Positions 17,032-25,876 of a stretch of DNA of 64,000 nt are shown one piece after another (the first letter of the stretch is position 1; each line of letters begins with the position of its first letter). Position numbers and translations under genes: made by a program. The notes beneath the pieces were generated by a model. The model worked only from the letters and a program-made list of their open reading frames with translations. It did not search any database and had not been told where the DNA came from. Location: positions 930,001 through 994,000 of the forward strand of contig NZ_JBLWFT010000001.1 of assembly GCF_048323695.1 (NCBI RefSeq), written 5' to 3'. Source of the stretch: Aquisalimonas sp007126095 (GTDB lineage: Bacteria > Pseudomonadota > Gammaproteobacteria > Nitrococcales > Aquisalimonadaceae).

Positions 17032-18441
17032 CTATTCGCTGTCATAGCCCAGCAGCCGCCGCTCCCGGATCACCTCGGCCACCGGCTCCGGTACGGCCCG
17101 GGCCCAGTCACCGCGGTCGGCGCGCAGGTCGGCGAGCACGTCGGCGGCGTCGATGTGCAGGTGGCTGTCGTCGCAGGGCTCGATGGCGCGCAGCTTACCG
17201 TTCTCCACCAGGTGCGCCAGCAGATTCCGGAGATGGTCGGGCACCTGTACGTTGTGAAGCGTCGTGGTCTCGGCCTCGCCCGGCCGCCGCGACGGATAGA
17301 CGTAGACCTGAGTGTTGTCGGGGAACAGCTTGCCGAACGCTTCCAGAATGCCCCCCTCGACGCCGTCGTAGTACTTCTCGTCGAACAGCGTGGTGAAATC
17401 GCGCACGCTGAGCACGATCCCGATGGGTTTGCGGGTGTACCGGCGAAGGTAGGCGCGCAGGCGGAAGAACCGCACGTAGTCGGAGACCATCACCGTGTAT
17501 CCGAGCGAGGCCAGCAGATCGGCGCGATCCAGGAAGTCGGCGTCATCGGTGATCTCGCCACCGGTGGGTGAACTCATGGTGATCTCCGCCAGCGAGACCA
17601 TGCTGCTGTCGTCCACGGCCTCCAGCTGGCGGAACTGCTGCTGGCCGGACTGCATCATGTCCGCATTCACGCGGGTGACCGGCTTGAACAGCCCCCGGAT
17701 CACCAGCACCGACTGGCGGAAGAACAGTTCGCCGGGGACCTGCACCCGCCCTTCCGGGTTGATCACCACCGCGCGGGTGAGCCAGCTCCGGATCAGGTGG
17801 AGGTTCATGCGGCGGTTGTCCACGTCCTCGAAGTAGGGGCCGGAGAAGTGGATGAGATCCACCTCGATCCGATCCGACCCGAGTTCGTCACTCAGGCTCT
17901 CCACGATCCACTCCGGGCGGTTGTGGTAGAAGTACGCCCCGTAGATGAGATTGACGCCGAGAATGCCGAGGGCCTCGGCCTGCTGGGCATTGTCCTGATC
18001 CAGCATGCGCACGTGCAGCACGATGTCGCTCGGCTCGGCCCCGGGGTGGAGCTGGGCGCGAATCCCGATCCACCCGTGGCACTCGTTCTGCTGCTTGAAG
18101 CTGCGGGCGGTGACCGTGGCGGCATAGGCGAAGAACGCGGTGTTCCGCGGCCGCACGCCGGTGAGTCGGTTCACCACCTGCTGGTACTCCTTGTCCAGCA
18201 TCTGCTCCAGACGCGCGCGGCTAACGTAGCGGTCCACGTTGCCGTAGATGTCATCACTCACCGCCATATCGTAGGCGGACATGGTCTTGGCAATAGTGCC
18301 GGCGGCGGCACCCACATTGAAGAACCGCCGCGCGACTTCCTGCCCCGCGCCGATCTCGACGATGGAGCCGTACTTGAACTTGTCGAGGTTGATGGTGAGG
18401 GCTTTCTGGTCGGTCGTCAGGGACTGATCGCGTGCGGACAT
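17032..18441 (-). CDS. Large conserved protein of uncertain function
   Basis: 469 residues, soluble, no signal peptide. It belongs to a family I recall being labelled variously as TonB-dependent receptor or nicotinamide-nucleotide adenylyltransferase; neither fits, since it has no signal sequence, no plug or barrel and no HxGH nucleotidyltransferase motif. Marked conserved-looking stretches are KYGSIVEIGAGQEVARRFF near the N-terminus (a GxGQEVAR loop) and GILGVNLIYGAYFYHNRPE in the middle. Single gene, divergent from the Mrp operon. Function open. Confidence 0.7.
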   Translation of the reverse strand: MSARDQSLTTDQKALTINLDKFKYGSIVEIGAGQEVARRFFNVGAAAGTIAKTMSAYDMAVSDDIYGNVDRYVSRARLEQMLDKEYQQVVNRLTGVRPRNTAFFAYAATVTARSFKQQNECHGWIGIRAQLHPGAEPSDIVLHVRMLDQDNAQQAEALGILGVNLIYGAYFYHNRPEWIVESLSDELGSDRIEVDLIHFSGPYFEDVDNRRMNLHLIRSWLTRAVVINPEGRVQVPGELFFRQSVLVIRGLFKPVTRVNADMMQSGQQQFRQLEAVDDSSMVSLAEITMSSPTGGEITDDADFLDRADLLASLGYTVMVSDYVRFFRLRAYLRRYTRKPIGIVLSVRDFTTLFDEKYYDGVEGGILEAFGKLFPDNTQVYVYPSRRPGEAETTTLHNVQVPDHLRNLLAHLVENGKLRAIEPCDDSHLHIDAADVLADLRADRGDWARAVPEPVAEVIRERRLLGYDSE

Positions 18442-18610
18442 GGCGGATCACCGGTGTTGCAAGGGTGCGCCGCATCATAACGCGGCCGGGCAGCGGACGG
18501 AATCACGCCACCGGCCGAGCAGCAGCGGTTGCCCGCCCCCATGCAATGCTGTTACAACCCCGACTGCGTGCGCATCGAACTCCATCGATACAACCACTGG
18601 GTGACCACCG

Positions 18611-19102
18611 TTGACTGATCGGGCAAACCGTACTTCCTGGGCACTGGCAGTCACGGTGGGCCTGTTCGCGTTCTGGCTCCTTCTGAGCGGTGGCCGTGGC
18701 CCGGGCTACGCGGCAGTGGCCGCCGTCGCCGGGGGTATCATCAGTGCATGGCTGGCACCGGGCCTGCTGCACCAGCCCCGCCCGCTGGCCATCATCCGGT
18801 TTCTGGCTCTGTTCATTCAGCAGTCGCTGGTGGGCGGAGCCGACGTGGCCTGGCGCGCAATGCGCCCGTCCATGCCCCTGAATGCGGACTGGCACGACTA
18901 CCCCGTGTCGCTGCGGACGCCAGCGGGTCAGTCGCTGCTGCTGATCACCGTCAGCCTCACCCCGGGCACGCTCTGCGTCGACATGCATAACGGCGTCATG
19001 CGCGCGCACGTGCTCACCCCTGCCATGGCTGACGGGATCCCGCGCGTGGAGCGGGCCATTGCCGCGATCTTCGGCGAAGAGCTGCGTGAGGCGGCCGCAT
19101 GA
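18611..19102 (+). CDS. mnhE: Mrp antiporter subunit E
   Basis: 163-residue membrane subunit of the multi-subunit cation/proton antiporter. Two N-terminal membrane helices, then the family hallmark SLTPGTLCVDMHNG about residues 115-130. First gene of the operon. Start is TTG 18611, the only usable start after an in-frame stop at 18602; no strong ribosome site is seen. Its stop overlaps the mnhF start as ATGA. Confidence 0.88.
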   Translation: MTDRANRTSWALAVTVGLFAFWLLLSGGRGPGYAAVAAVAGGIISAWLAPGLLHQPRPLAIIRFLALFIQQSLVGGADVAWRAMRPSMPLNADWHDYPVSLRTPAGQSLLLITVSLTPGTLCVDMHNGVMRAHVLTPAMADGIPRVERAIAAIFGEELREAAA

Positions 19103-19356
19103 CCCTGTTTCTGACCGCCACCACCGTTGTGCTGCTGGGCCTGTTCGCGCTCGGGCTGGTTCGGATCTACATCGGCCCGACCCGGGCGGATCGCATCCTC
19201 GCGGTCCAGCTTTCAGGAACCACGACCGTGGCCATTCTGATCGTGCTCTCCGCCCTGATGGACATGACCGCCCTGCTCCATGCGGCGCTGCTGTTCGTGC
19301 TTTTCGCCGCGCTGATCGCGGTGGCTTTCATCCGCCATCCACAGAGCGAGGACTGA
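19099..19356 (+). CDS. mnhF: Mrp antiporter subunit F
   Basis: 85 residues with three predicted membrane helices; ARIYIGPT-like segment VRIYIGPTRADRILAVQLSG after the first helix is typical of MnhF/MrpF. ATGA overlap with mnhE; mnhG begins 3 bases after its stop. Small structural subunit of the antiporter. Confidence 0.9.
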   Translation: MTLFLTATTVVLLGLFALGLVRIYIGPTRADRILAVQLSGTTTVAILIVLSALMDMTALLHAALLFVLFAALIAVAFIRHPQSED

Positions 19357-19359
19357 CCC

Positions 19360-19653
19360 ATGCTCGACTGGCTGGCAGCTGCCCTGATCGGGTCAGGGCT
19401 GGTTTTCTTTCTTGCGGGCACCGTCGGCCTGTTGCGGTTCCCGGATGTCTACACGCGGCTGCACGCCCTGACCAAGGCGGACAATACCGGCCTGGGCCTG
19501 CTCGCCGCCGGGGTGGCGCTGCTCTCTGGGACCTGGCAAGCGATTCTCCTCATCGCCCTGATCTGGTTCCTGGCCGTTACCGCCGCCTCCATTGCCTGCC
19601 ACCTGGTGGCCCGGCACCACCTGCGCGACGAGCGGGAGGACGACACGCCATGA
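19360..19653 (+). CDS. mnhG: Mrp antiporter subunit G
   Basis: 97 residues, three membrane helices, with the conserved VGLLRFPDVYTRLHALTKAD segment of MnhG/MrpG at about 25-44. Its stop overlaps the next start as ATGA. Structural subunit of the complex. Confidence 0.92.
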   Translation: MLDWLAAALIGSGLVFFLAGTVGLLRFPDVYTRLHALTKADNTGLGLLAAGVALLSGTWQAILLIALIWFLAVTAASIACHLVARHHLRDEREDDTP

Positions 19654-20594
19654 GCGTCTTTGATGGCCTTCTCGCCCTGGTCGTCTCCGCGCTGGCATGG
19701 CGCTGCGTCACGGCCCCGGACCTCTACCGGAGCATCGTCCTGTTCATCGTCACCGGGCTGATGCTGGCACTGGCATGGGTGCGCCTGGACGCACCGGATC
19801 TGGCGCTGGCCGAAGCGGGCATCGGCGCGGGGCTGCTGGGCATTCTCCTGCTCAGCACCTGGCGTGTTCTCATCCATGCGGGGCCGGAGCAGGCCGACCG
19901 GCCGGGGGCCTCGACACGGGTGCGCTGGCTGGCGGGCGCGGGCAGCGGGCTGCTCGGCGTGCTGGTTGCCGTGGCGCTGTACCAGGTGCAGACGGCCATC
20001 GACGCGGACCGCGCCGGCACCCTCGCCCTGGAGGGGCTGGGCGCCGCCGGCGTGGATCAGCCGGTGACGGCGGTGCTGCTCAATTTCCGCTCCTACGACA
20101 CGCTACTGGAGATGGGTGTGCTGCTCATGGCCCTGATCGGGGCACTTCTGCTGCGCTCGCCCCTGATTCACCGCCCGGGCGATGACGATGCCGGAACGGA
20201 TTCGCCACTGATCCCGGTGCTGGTCACGGTATTCGTGCCGCTGGTGATCCTGATGGGCACATTTCTGGTCTGGGCCGGGGCGTACATGCCCGGCGGGGCG
20301 TTCCAGGGCGGTGCGGTGATGGCCGGCGCCGGAGTGATGCTCGTGCTGGGCGGTCGGCTGCACAGTGCAGCCCAGCTCGGCCTGCTCATGCGCACGCTGC
20401 TGATTCTGGGCGTCACCGTGTTCACCGCCGCCGGGCTGCTGCTGATGCCGGCCGAGGGCGCATTCATGGCGTATCCGCAGGCGCTGGTGACACCGCTGAT
20501 GGTGCTGATCGAGTTCAGCCTGGCCATCTCCATCGCCCTGACGCTGCTGTTGCTATTCACCGGTACCACCGGGCTGCGGAGGGCCGATCCGTGA
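19650..20594 (+). CDS. mnhB: Mrp antiporter fused MbhD-MbhE-MnhB subunit
   Basis: 314 residues, about 8-9 membrane helices, three modules in a row. Residues 1-75: MbhD/DUF4040-like (APDLALAEAGIGAGLLGILL). Residues about 110-175: MbhE-like (QPVTAVLLNFRSYDTLLEMG). Residues about 185-310: MnhB (FLVWAGAYMPGGAFQGGAV). In classical Mrp complexes the first two modules form the C-terminal part of MrpA; here they are joined to MnhB, while the NuoL-like part of MrpA is a separate protein. Overlaps mnhG and mnhC. Confident in modules; borders approximate. Confidence 0.85.
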   Translation: MSVFDGLLALVVSALAWRCVTAPDLYRSIVLFIVTGLMLALAWVRLDAPDLALAEAGIGAGLLGILLLSTWRVLIHAGPEQADRPGASTRVRWLAGAGSGLLGVLVAVALYQVQTAIDADRAGTLALEGLGAAGVDQPVTAVLLNFRSYDTLLEMGVLLMALIGALLLRSPLIHRPGDDDAGTDSPLIPVLVTVFVPLVILMGTFLVWAGAYMPGGAFQGGAVMAGAGVMLVLGGRLHSAAQLGLLMRTLLILGVTVFTAAGLLLMPAEGAFMAYPQALVTPLMVLIEFSLAISIALTLLLLFTGTTGLRRADP

Positions 20595-20890
20595 TGCCGC
20601 TGGACCCGTTCATCCTGGCCGCCGCCGCCCTCGTTGCCGTGGGGTTCTACGGCTTCATCACCCAGCAGCATCCCCTGCGGCGGCTGCTGGCGATCAACAT
20701 TTTCGGCAACGGCGTGTTCCTGTGCATGATTCTCATCGCCCGCTGGCTCCCGGGCGGTCCGGACCCGGTGCTCCACGCCATGGTGATCACCGGACTGGTG
20801 ATCGCCGTGAGCGCCACCGCCTTCGGGCTTGCCCTGGTTCGGCGACAGATCCGCGACGCCAACCGCGATACGGACGGTGATCATGACTGA
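20594..20890 (+). CDS. mnhC: Mrp antiporter subunit C (NuoK-like)
   Basis: 98 residues, three membrane helices, homologous to NuoK/MnhC (LLAINIFGNGVFLCMIL, then HAMVITGLVIAVSATAFGLAL). ATG 20594 overlaps the upstream stop as TGATG; a GTG one codon earlier (20591) is equally possible. Its C-terminal tail overlaps the next gene by 8 bases. Confidence 0.9.
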   Translation: MPLDPFILAAAALVAVGFYGFITQQHPLRRLLAINIFGNGVFLCMILIARWLPGGPDPVLHAMVITGLVIAVSATAFGLALVRRQIRDANRDTDGDHD

Positions 20891-22328
20891 GTTCCTGCCG
20901 GTCATCGCGGTGTTTGTTCCGTTCCTTGCCGGAGTACTGCAGTTCCTGTTCGGGCCGCGGGTCGTGCCCTGGTGGCCGGTGCTGGCGGTGGCGGCGACCG
21001 TGGCAAGCAGCCTGTGGGTGGTCGCCGCCGTGGCACAGGGTGGCGAGATCTCCCACGCACTCGGCGGCTGGGATGCGCCGCTGGGGATCGAAGTGCGGGT
21101 GGACGGCCTGGCCGCCATCATGCTGCTGCTCACCGCCGTAGTCGGTGCGCTGGTCTCGCTGTACGCCTTTGCGATCTACAATCGCAGCCACGACAACGCC
21201 TCCCATTACTGGGCGCTGTGGCTGCTGCTCTGGGGCTCGCTGAACGTTCTGTTCGTCTCGGGTGACCTGTTCAACCTCTACGTGGCGCTGGAGCTGGTGT
21301 CCCTGGCCGCCATCCCCATGGTGCTGCTGGCCGGGCCCGGCAAGACCGTGGGCGCCGCACTGCGCTATCTGCACTTCGCCCTGTTCGGTTCGCTGGTCTA
21401 TCTGGCCGGGGTCGCCATCACCTACGGACTCGCCGGCAGTCTGGACCTGCGCCTGGTGGCGGATGCACTCGCCGACGGCGGGCTCGCCGGTGCGCTGGCG
21501 GCCGCCTGCCTGGTAACCGGGGTACTGATCAAGGCCGCTATCGTGCCCTTTCACATCTGGCTTCCCGCCGCACACGGCAACGCCCCGGCGGTGGTCAGCG
21601 CAGTCCTGTCCGCGCTGGTGGTCAAGGCCTGCCTCTACCTGTTGCTGCGCCTGTGGACGGAGCCGCTGGCCGGCATCACTGGAGCCTATGCGGCACAGCT
21701 GCTCGGTGCCATCGGCGCCACGGCAATCCTGTACGGATCCCTTCAGGCCTGCCGCCAGGAGCGGCTCAAACTGGTGGTGGCCTACTCCACCGTGGCCCAG
21801 CTTGGCTACATGCTGCTGTTCTTCCCCATGGCCAGCGCCCTGGCCTGGGAGGGCGCCGTCTACCATGGCGTGGCGCACGGGGTGGCGAAAGCGGCACTGT
21901 TCCTCGCCGCCGGCAATGTGCTCGCCTACGTGGGGCACGACCGGGTACGGGAGCTGCGCGGCCTGGACCGGCCCCTGTCCGTAAGCCTGTTCGCCTTCGC
22001 CCTGGCCGGTGTGAGCATCATGGGGCTGCCCCCCAGCGGCGGGTTCATGGCCAAGTGGCTGCTCCTCAGCGCCGCGCTTGAATCCGGCCAGTGGTGGTGG
22101 GTGGCGGTGCTGATGGTGGGCGGCCTGCTGGCTGCGGTATACATCTTCCGCGTGCTGCGATTCGCGTTCCTGCAGGCGCCCGGGCCGGCCATTGCCGAGC
22201 CGGGGCCGGCGCCCGGCGCCCTACGCACCTGGCCGGCGATGATCCTCGCCCTTCTGGCCATTGCGCTTGGCTTTACCACGGCTCCGCTGCTCGGGCTGCT
22301 GGGCGGCCTGCCGGGAGGTGGGGCATGA
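20883..22328 (+). CDS. mnhD: Mrp antiporter subunit D (NuoN/NuoM-like), first of three
   Basis: 481 residues, about 14 membrane helices, proton-conducting antiporter-like subunit. Key residues are intact: Glu137 in NLYVALELVSL (TM5), Lys217 in GVLIKAAIVPFHIWLP (TM7) and Lys248 in SALVVKAC (TM8). These match in position the essential Glu and Lys of studied MrpD proteins. Overlaps mnhC by 8 bases and the next gene by ATGA. This is the most canonical MnhD in the cluster. Confidence 0.92.
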   Translation: MTEFLPVIAVFVPFLAGVLQFLFGPRVVPWWPVLAVAATVASSLWVVAAVAQGGEISHALGGWDAPLGIEVRVDGLAAIMLLLTAVVGALVSLYAFAIYNRSHDNASHYWALWLLLWGSLNVLFVSGDLFNLYVALELVSLAAIPMVLLAGPGKTVGAALRYLHFALFGSLVYLAGVAITYGLAGSLDLRLVADALADGGLAGALAAACLVTGVLIKAAIVPFHIWLPAAHGNAPAVVSAVLSALVVKACLYLLLRLWTEPLAGITGAYAAQLLGAIGATAILYGSLQACRQERLKLVVAYSTVAQLGYMLLFFPMASALAWEGAVYHGVAHGVAKAALFLAAGNVLAYVGHDRVRELRGLDRPLSVSLFAFALAGVSIMGLPPSGGFMAKWLLLSAALESGQWWWVAVLMVGGLLAAVYIFRVLRFAFLQAPGPAIAEPGPAPGALRTWPAMILALLAIALGFTTAPLLGLLGGLPGGGA

Positions 22329-23809
22329 CTGGCCTCTACCAGGCGATGCCGCTCTGGGTGCTGTTTGTCTCCGCGGTGACCGCCGTGGTGGTGTTCGCCA
22401 CCGGGGAGCAGTGGCAACGCCTGCGCACCACGCTCAACCTGTCCGGCGCCGTCATCAAGCTGGTGCTGGTGGGGGTCATGCTCTGGGGCGTGGACCAGGG
22501 CCACACCTTCGTGGTGCGGGTGCCCCTGCTCGCGGAACTGGATCTGGTCCTGCACGCCGATGCACTCAGCATGCTGTTCGCCACGCTGTCGGCGATCCTG
22601 TGGCTGGTCACCACCATCTACGCCATTGGTTACCTGGAGGACTCCCCGGACCGGGCGCGCTTCTTCGGCTTCTTCAGTCTGTGCGTGACCGCCACCATGG
22701 GCATCGCCATGGCCGGCAACCTGTTCACGTTCTTCATCTTCTACGAGCTGCTGACCCTTGCCACCTGGCCGCTGGTGGTGCACCGCGGCACGGACAAGGC
22801 CATGGCCGCCGGGCGCACCTACCTGCAGTACACGCTGATCGGCAGCGCCGTATTTCTGGTGGGGATCGTGGCGCTCTATCTGCTGGACGGGCCCAGCGAC
22901 TTCGTCGCCGGTGGCGAGCTTCAGCATCTGGGTGACGCCCACCCCGCCGCCCTGACGGTGATCTTTCTGCTGCTCATGGCCGGCATCGCCGTCAAGGCGG
23001 CGATGGTCCCCCTCCACGGCTGGCTACCCGCCGCCATGGTGGCGCCGGCGCCGGTGAGCGCGCTGCTGCACGCGGTGGCCGTGGTCAAGGCGGGTGCCTT
23101 CGGTATCGTGCGCGTGGTCTACGACGTCTACGGCGTCGCCCTGACCCAGGAACTGGCCCTGGGCGTGGGGCTTGCCATCGCCGCCTCCTTCACCATCATC
23201 TACGGCTCCCTGCGCGCCATCTGGCAGACTGATCTCAAGCGCCGTCTGGCCTTCTCCACCGTCAGCCAGGTGTCCTACATCGCCCTGGGCGTCGGGCTGG
23301 GCAACCCGCTCGCCACTGTTGGCGGCCTGGCGCACCTGGTGCACCAGGGCCTGATGAAGATCACGCTGTTCTTCTGCGCCGGCAACTACGCGGAAACCCA
23401 CCACATCCACTCCATCCACGAGCTCGACGGCATCGGCCGGCGTATGCCGTGGACCACGGCCATGTTCACCTTCGGCGCCTTCGGCATGATCGGCGTGCCG
23501 CCGCTGGCCGGTTTCGTGAGCAAGTGGTACCTGGGACTCGGCGCCGTGGACGCGGAGTACTACTGGGTCATCCCGGTACTGATCGGGAGCACCGTCCTGA
23601 ACGCCATCTACTTCCTGCCACTGCTCCATCGCGCCTGGTTCAGGCCACCACCGGACGGGGCAACCGGGCAGCATGAGGCCATTCCCTCCCTGCTACTGCC
23701 GACGCTGTTCGTTGGCTTCGCATCGGTGGGCGCTGGCCTCTTCGCGGCTTTCTCCTGGAGTCCGCTGGGCTGGGTGGACCTCATCGTTGAACGGGAGTAC
23801 CTGCCATGA
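22325..23809 (+). CDS. Second antiporter-like (NuoL/M/HyfB-type) subunit
   Basis: 494 residues, multi-pass. Keeps TM5 Glu141 (FFIFYELLTLATWP), TM7 Lys224 (IAVKAAMVPLHGWLP) and TM8 Lys255 (SALLHAVAVVKAG). The LHA-x3-VKAG form is closer to MrpA/NuoL and HyfB/HycC proteins than to MnhD, so it may stand for the NuoL-like half of MrpA. ATGA overlaps at both ends show strict coupling within the operon. Confidence 0.88.
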   Translation: MTGLYQAMPLWVLFVSAVTAVVVFATGEQWQRLRTTLNLSGAVIKLVLVGVMLWGVDQGHTFVVRVPLLAELDLVLHADALSMLFATLSAILWLVTTIYAIGYLEDSPDRARFFGFFSLCVTATMGIAMAGNLFTFFIFYELLTLATWPLVVHRGTDKAMAAGRTYLQYTLIGSAVFLVGIVALYLLDGPSDFVAGGELQHLGDAHPAALTVIFLLLMAGIAVKAAMVPLHGWLPAAMVAPAPVSALLHAVAVVKAGAFGIVRVVYDVYGVALTQELALGVGLAIAASFTIIYGSLRAIWQTDLKRRLAFSTVSQVSYIALGVGLGNPLATVGGLAHLVHQGLMKITLFFCAGNYAETHHIHSIHELDGIGRRMPWTTAMFTFGAFGMIGVPPLAGFVSKWYLGLGAVDAEYYWVIPVLIGSTVLNAIYFLPLLHRAWFRPPPDGATGQHEAIPSLLLPTLFVGFASVGAGLFAAFSWSPLGWVDLIVEREYLP

Positions 23810-25467
23810 ACGTACTGCTGGCGCTGCTTCCGGCGTTGCCCGCGATCCTGGCGCTCGGGGCGTTGTCCGGGCACCTGGGCGGGCGCGGGCTGCCGCTGAG
23901 CGTGACCGGGGTGGGCGCCCTCGCCGGGGCTCTGGCCGTGACCGGCGCGGAGCCGCTGCATCTGGACTGGCTGCTCCTGGGCACGACTCTGGGGCTGGAC
24001 CCAACCAGTCAGGCGCTGCTGGGTGCCGCCGCCATCCTGTGGACGGCGGCGGCGATCGCAGCGCGCACGTTGTTCGATGGCGATGCCGGGTCACGCTTCG
24101 GCATGTGCTTTCTGCTGACCCTTGCGGGCAACCTCGGGGTGATCGTCACCCAGGATCTGGCAGCGTTCTACCTCTCGTTTGCCGTGATGACCTTCGCGGC
24201 ATACGGGCTGGTGGTGCACGACGAGAGCACCGAGGCGGTCCGGGCCGGACGCATCTACCTGATTCTCTCCATCGCCGGGGAGGCGCTGCTGCTCAGCGGC
24301 GTATTCATGCTCGCCGCGGAGGCCGGCAACCCGACCATGGCGACCATTGCCGACGTGTACGGGGAACTGCAACGCCCGGAACTGGTTGGCGGCCTGCTCG
24401 TGGCCGGTTTCGCCGTGAAGATGGGCGTCATTCCGCTGCACGTCTGGCTGCCCCTTGCCCACCCGGCCGCGCCGGTGCCGGCCAGCGCCGTGCTCTCCGG
24501 AATCATCGTCAAGGGCGGGCTGCTCGGCTGGCTGCAGTTCCTGCCCGCCGGCGAACCGGCGCTTCCCCTGGCCGGTGTGACACTGGCGGCGCTGGGGCTG
24601 GTCAGCGCCTTCGGCGCCGCCCTCATGGGCTGTTTCCAGCACCGGGCCAAGACCGTTCTGGCCTATTCCACGATCAGTCAGATGGGGCTGCTCGCAATAC
24701 CGACCGGCCTGCTGATCGCCGGCCATGGCGACGCCGCGCCGCTGATTCCGGCCATGGCCCTGTTCGCCGTGCATCATGCGCTCACCAAGGGAGCGCTGTT
24801 CCTGGCCATGGATCACGTCAAACACGGACGCAAGGCGGTGGCGGTCATCACGGCGCTGCCTGCCCTGGCTCTGGTCGGCGTTCCGGTCACTTCCGGTCTG
24901 GTGGCGAAGGCCGCCATGAAAGCCGCGCTGCCGGAGCCGTTCGTGCTGGTGCTCACACTGACGGCCATCACCACGGCGCTGCTGCTGCTGCGTTTCATGT
25001 GCCTGATCTGGCCGGGAAGGGATGCGACACCGCGGGCGTTGCAGCCCGGTGCGTTTCTGGTCTGGCTACTGGTCGTGATCACGGCGCAGACCCTGCCCTG
25101 GATGCTGGCGAAAGGCCAGGCCCGAGCCTACGCGCTGGAGTTCACGACGCTCGTGGATGCGCTATGGCCGCCGCTGGTGGCACTGCTCATTGCCGGCCTG
25201 GCGGCCGAGATCCTGAAACGGTGGCCGGCACTGCCCGAAGGGGACCTGGTGGTGCCGGTGGAGCGGGCCCTCAAGGCCGTTTACTGGCGGCTGGTAAGGG
25301 GGTATCTGCTGCTCGCGAGGCGCGCGCCGACGCTCCGCAGGCGCGTGGTGCCGGACCACTGGCTGCGGCCACCGGAGCGGATTCCCGAGCCCGGCATCCC
25401 CTGGGTGGGTGTGCTGATGCTCGCGGTGACGCTGGTGCTGACGCTGGCGTACGTCGTGGTGCTATAG
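23806..25467 (+). CDS. Third antiporter-like subunit lacking the TM5 glutamate
   Basis: 553 residues. TM7 Lys205 (FAVKMGVIPLHVWLP) and TM8 Lys236 (SGIIVKGG) are present, but the position of the essential TM5 Glu is Ala126 (DLAAFYLSFAVMTFAAYG). It also has a longer C-terminal region with a basic amphipathic stretch (RRAPTLRRRVVPDHW) before a final membrane helix, which recalls the lateral helix of NuoL. Last gene of the operon; its stop TAG is shared in the palindrome CTATAG with the convergent HIT gene. Membership is clear, proton transport through it is doubtful. Confidence 0.85.
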   Translation: MNVLLALLPALPAILALGALSGHLGGRGLPLSVTGVGALAGALAVTGAEPLHLDWLLLGTTLGLDPTSQALLGAAAILWTAAAIAARTLFDGDAGSRFGMCFLLTLAGNLGVIVTQDLAAFYLSFAVMTFAAYGLVVHDESTEAVRAGRIYLILSIAGEALLLSGVFMLAAEAGNPTMATIADVYGELQRPELVGGLLVAGFAVKMGVIPLHVWLPLAHPAAPVPASAVLSGIIVKGGLLGWLQFLPAGEPALPLAGVTLAALGLVSAFGAALMGCFQHRAKTVLAYSTISQMGLLAIPTGLLIAGHGDAAPLIPAMALFAVHHALTKGALFLAMDHVKHGRKAVAVITALPALALVGVPVTSGLVAKAAMKAALPEPFVLVLTLTAITTALLLLRFMCLIWPGRDATPRALQPGAFLVWLLVVITAQTLPWMLAKGQARAYALEFTTLVDALWPPLVALLIAGLAAEILKRWPALPEGDLVVPVERALKAVYWRLVRGYLLLARRAPTLRRRVVPDHWLRPPERIPEPGIPWVGVLMLAVTLVLTLAYVVVL

Positions 25468-25866
25468 CGCGTCGTTGAGTGCGTCCCGGATGGCAGCGAG
25501 CTGCTCCTCGCTGCGCTCCGGCGCGTCCGGCAGATTGCCCCATACAGGGTCCGGCCAGCACGGATCACCCTGCCAGCGGCCCACCACATGCACATGCAGT
25601 TGTGGCACCCGGTTGCCAATGGCAGCCAGGTTGGTGCGTTCACACTGGTGAAACCGCTTGATGAAACGCGCCAGGGCATCGGTTACGCCGTCAACGGCGA
25701 TGCGTTCCGCATCGGAGAGCTCATCGAGCTCCAGCGCCTGGGTCTCAGGCACGACGATATACCACGGCAGACTACCGTTACGATGGAGCAGAATGCTGCA
25801 GGCAGAGAATTCACCCAGGAGGTGGCAGTCGGCCTGCAGCTGTGGATGAATCGAGAAGGCCGTCAT
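25462..25866 (-). CDS. HIT domain protein
   Basis: 134-residue histidine-triad nucleotide-binding protein. The triad reads QLHVHVV (residues 89-95), so the first His of H-x-H-x-H is Gln while the two catalytic-region His (91 and 93) remain. Downstream DPCWPDPVWG is shared by a proteobacterial subgroup of HIT proteins. Probably a nucleotide hydrolase or transferase; substrate unknown. Ends 6 bases inside the last Mrp gene, convergent. Confidence 0.85.
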   Translation of the reverse strand: MTAFSIHPQLQADCHLLGEFSACSILLHRNGSLPWYIVVPETQALELDELSDAERIAVDGVTDALARFIKRFHQCERTNLAAIGNRVPQLHVHVVGRWQGDPCWPDPVWGNLPDAPERSEEQLAAIRDALNDAL

Positions 25867-25876
25867 GCGGCGTACT

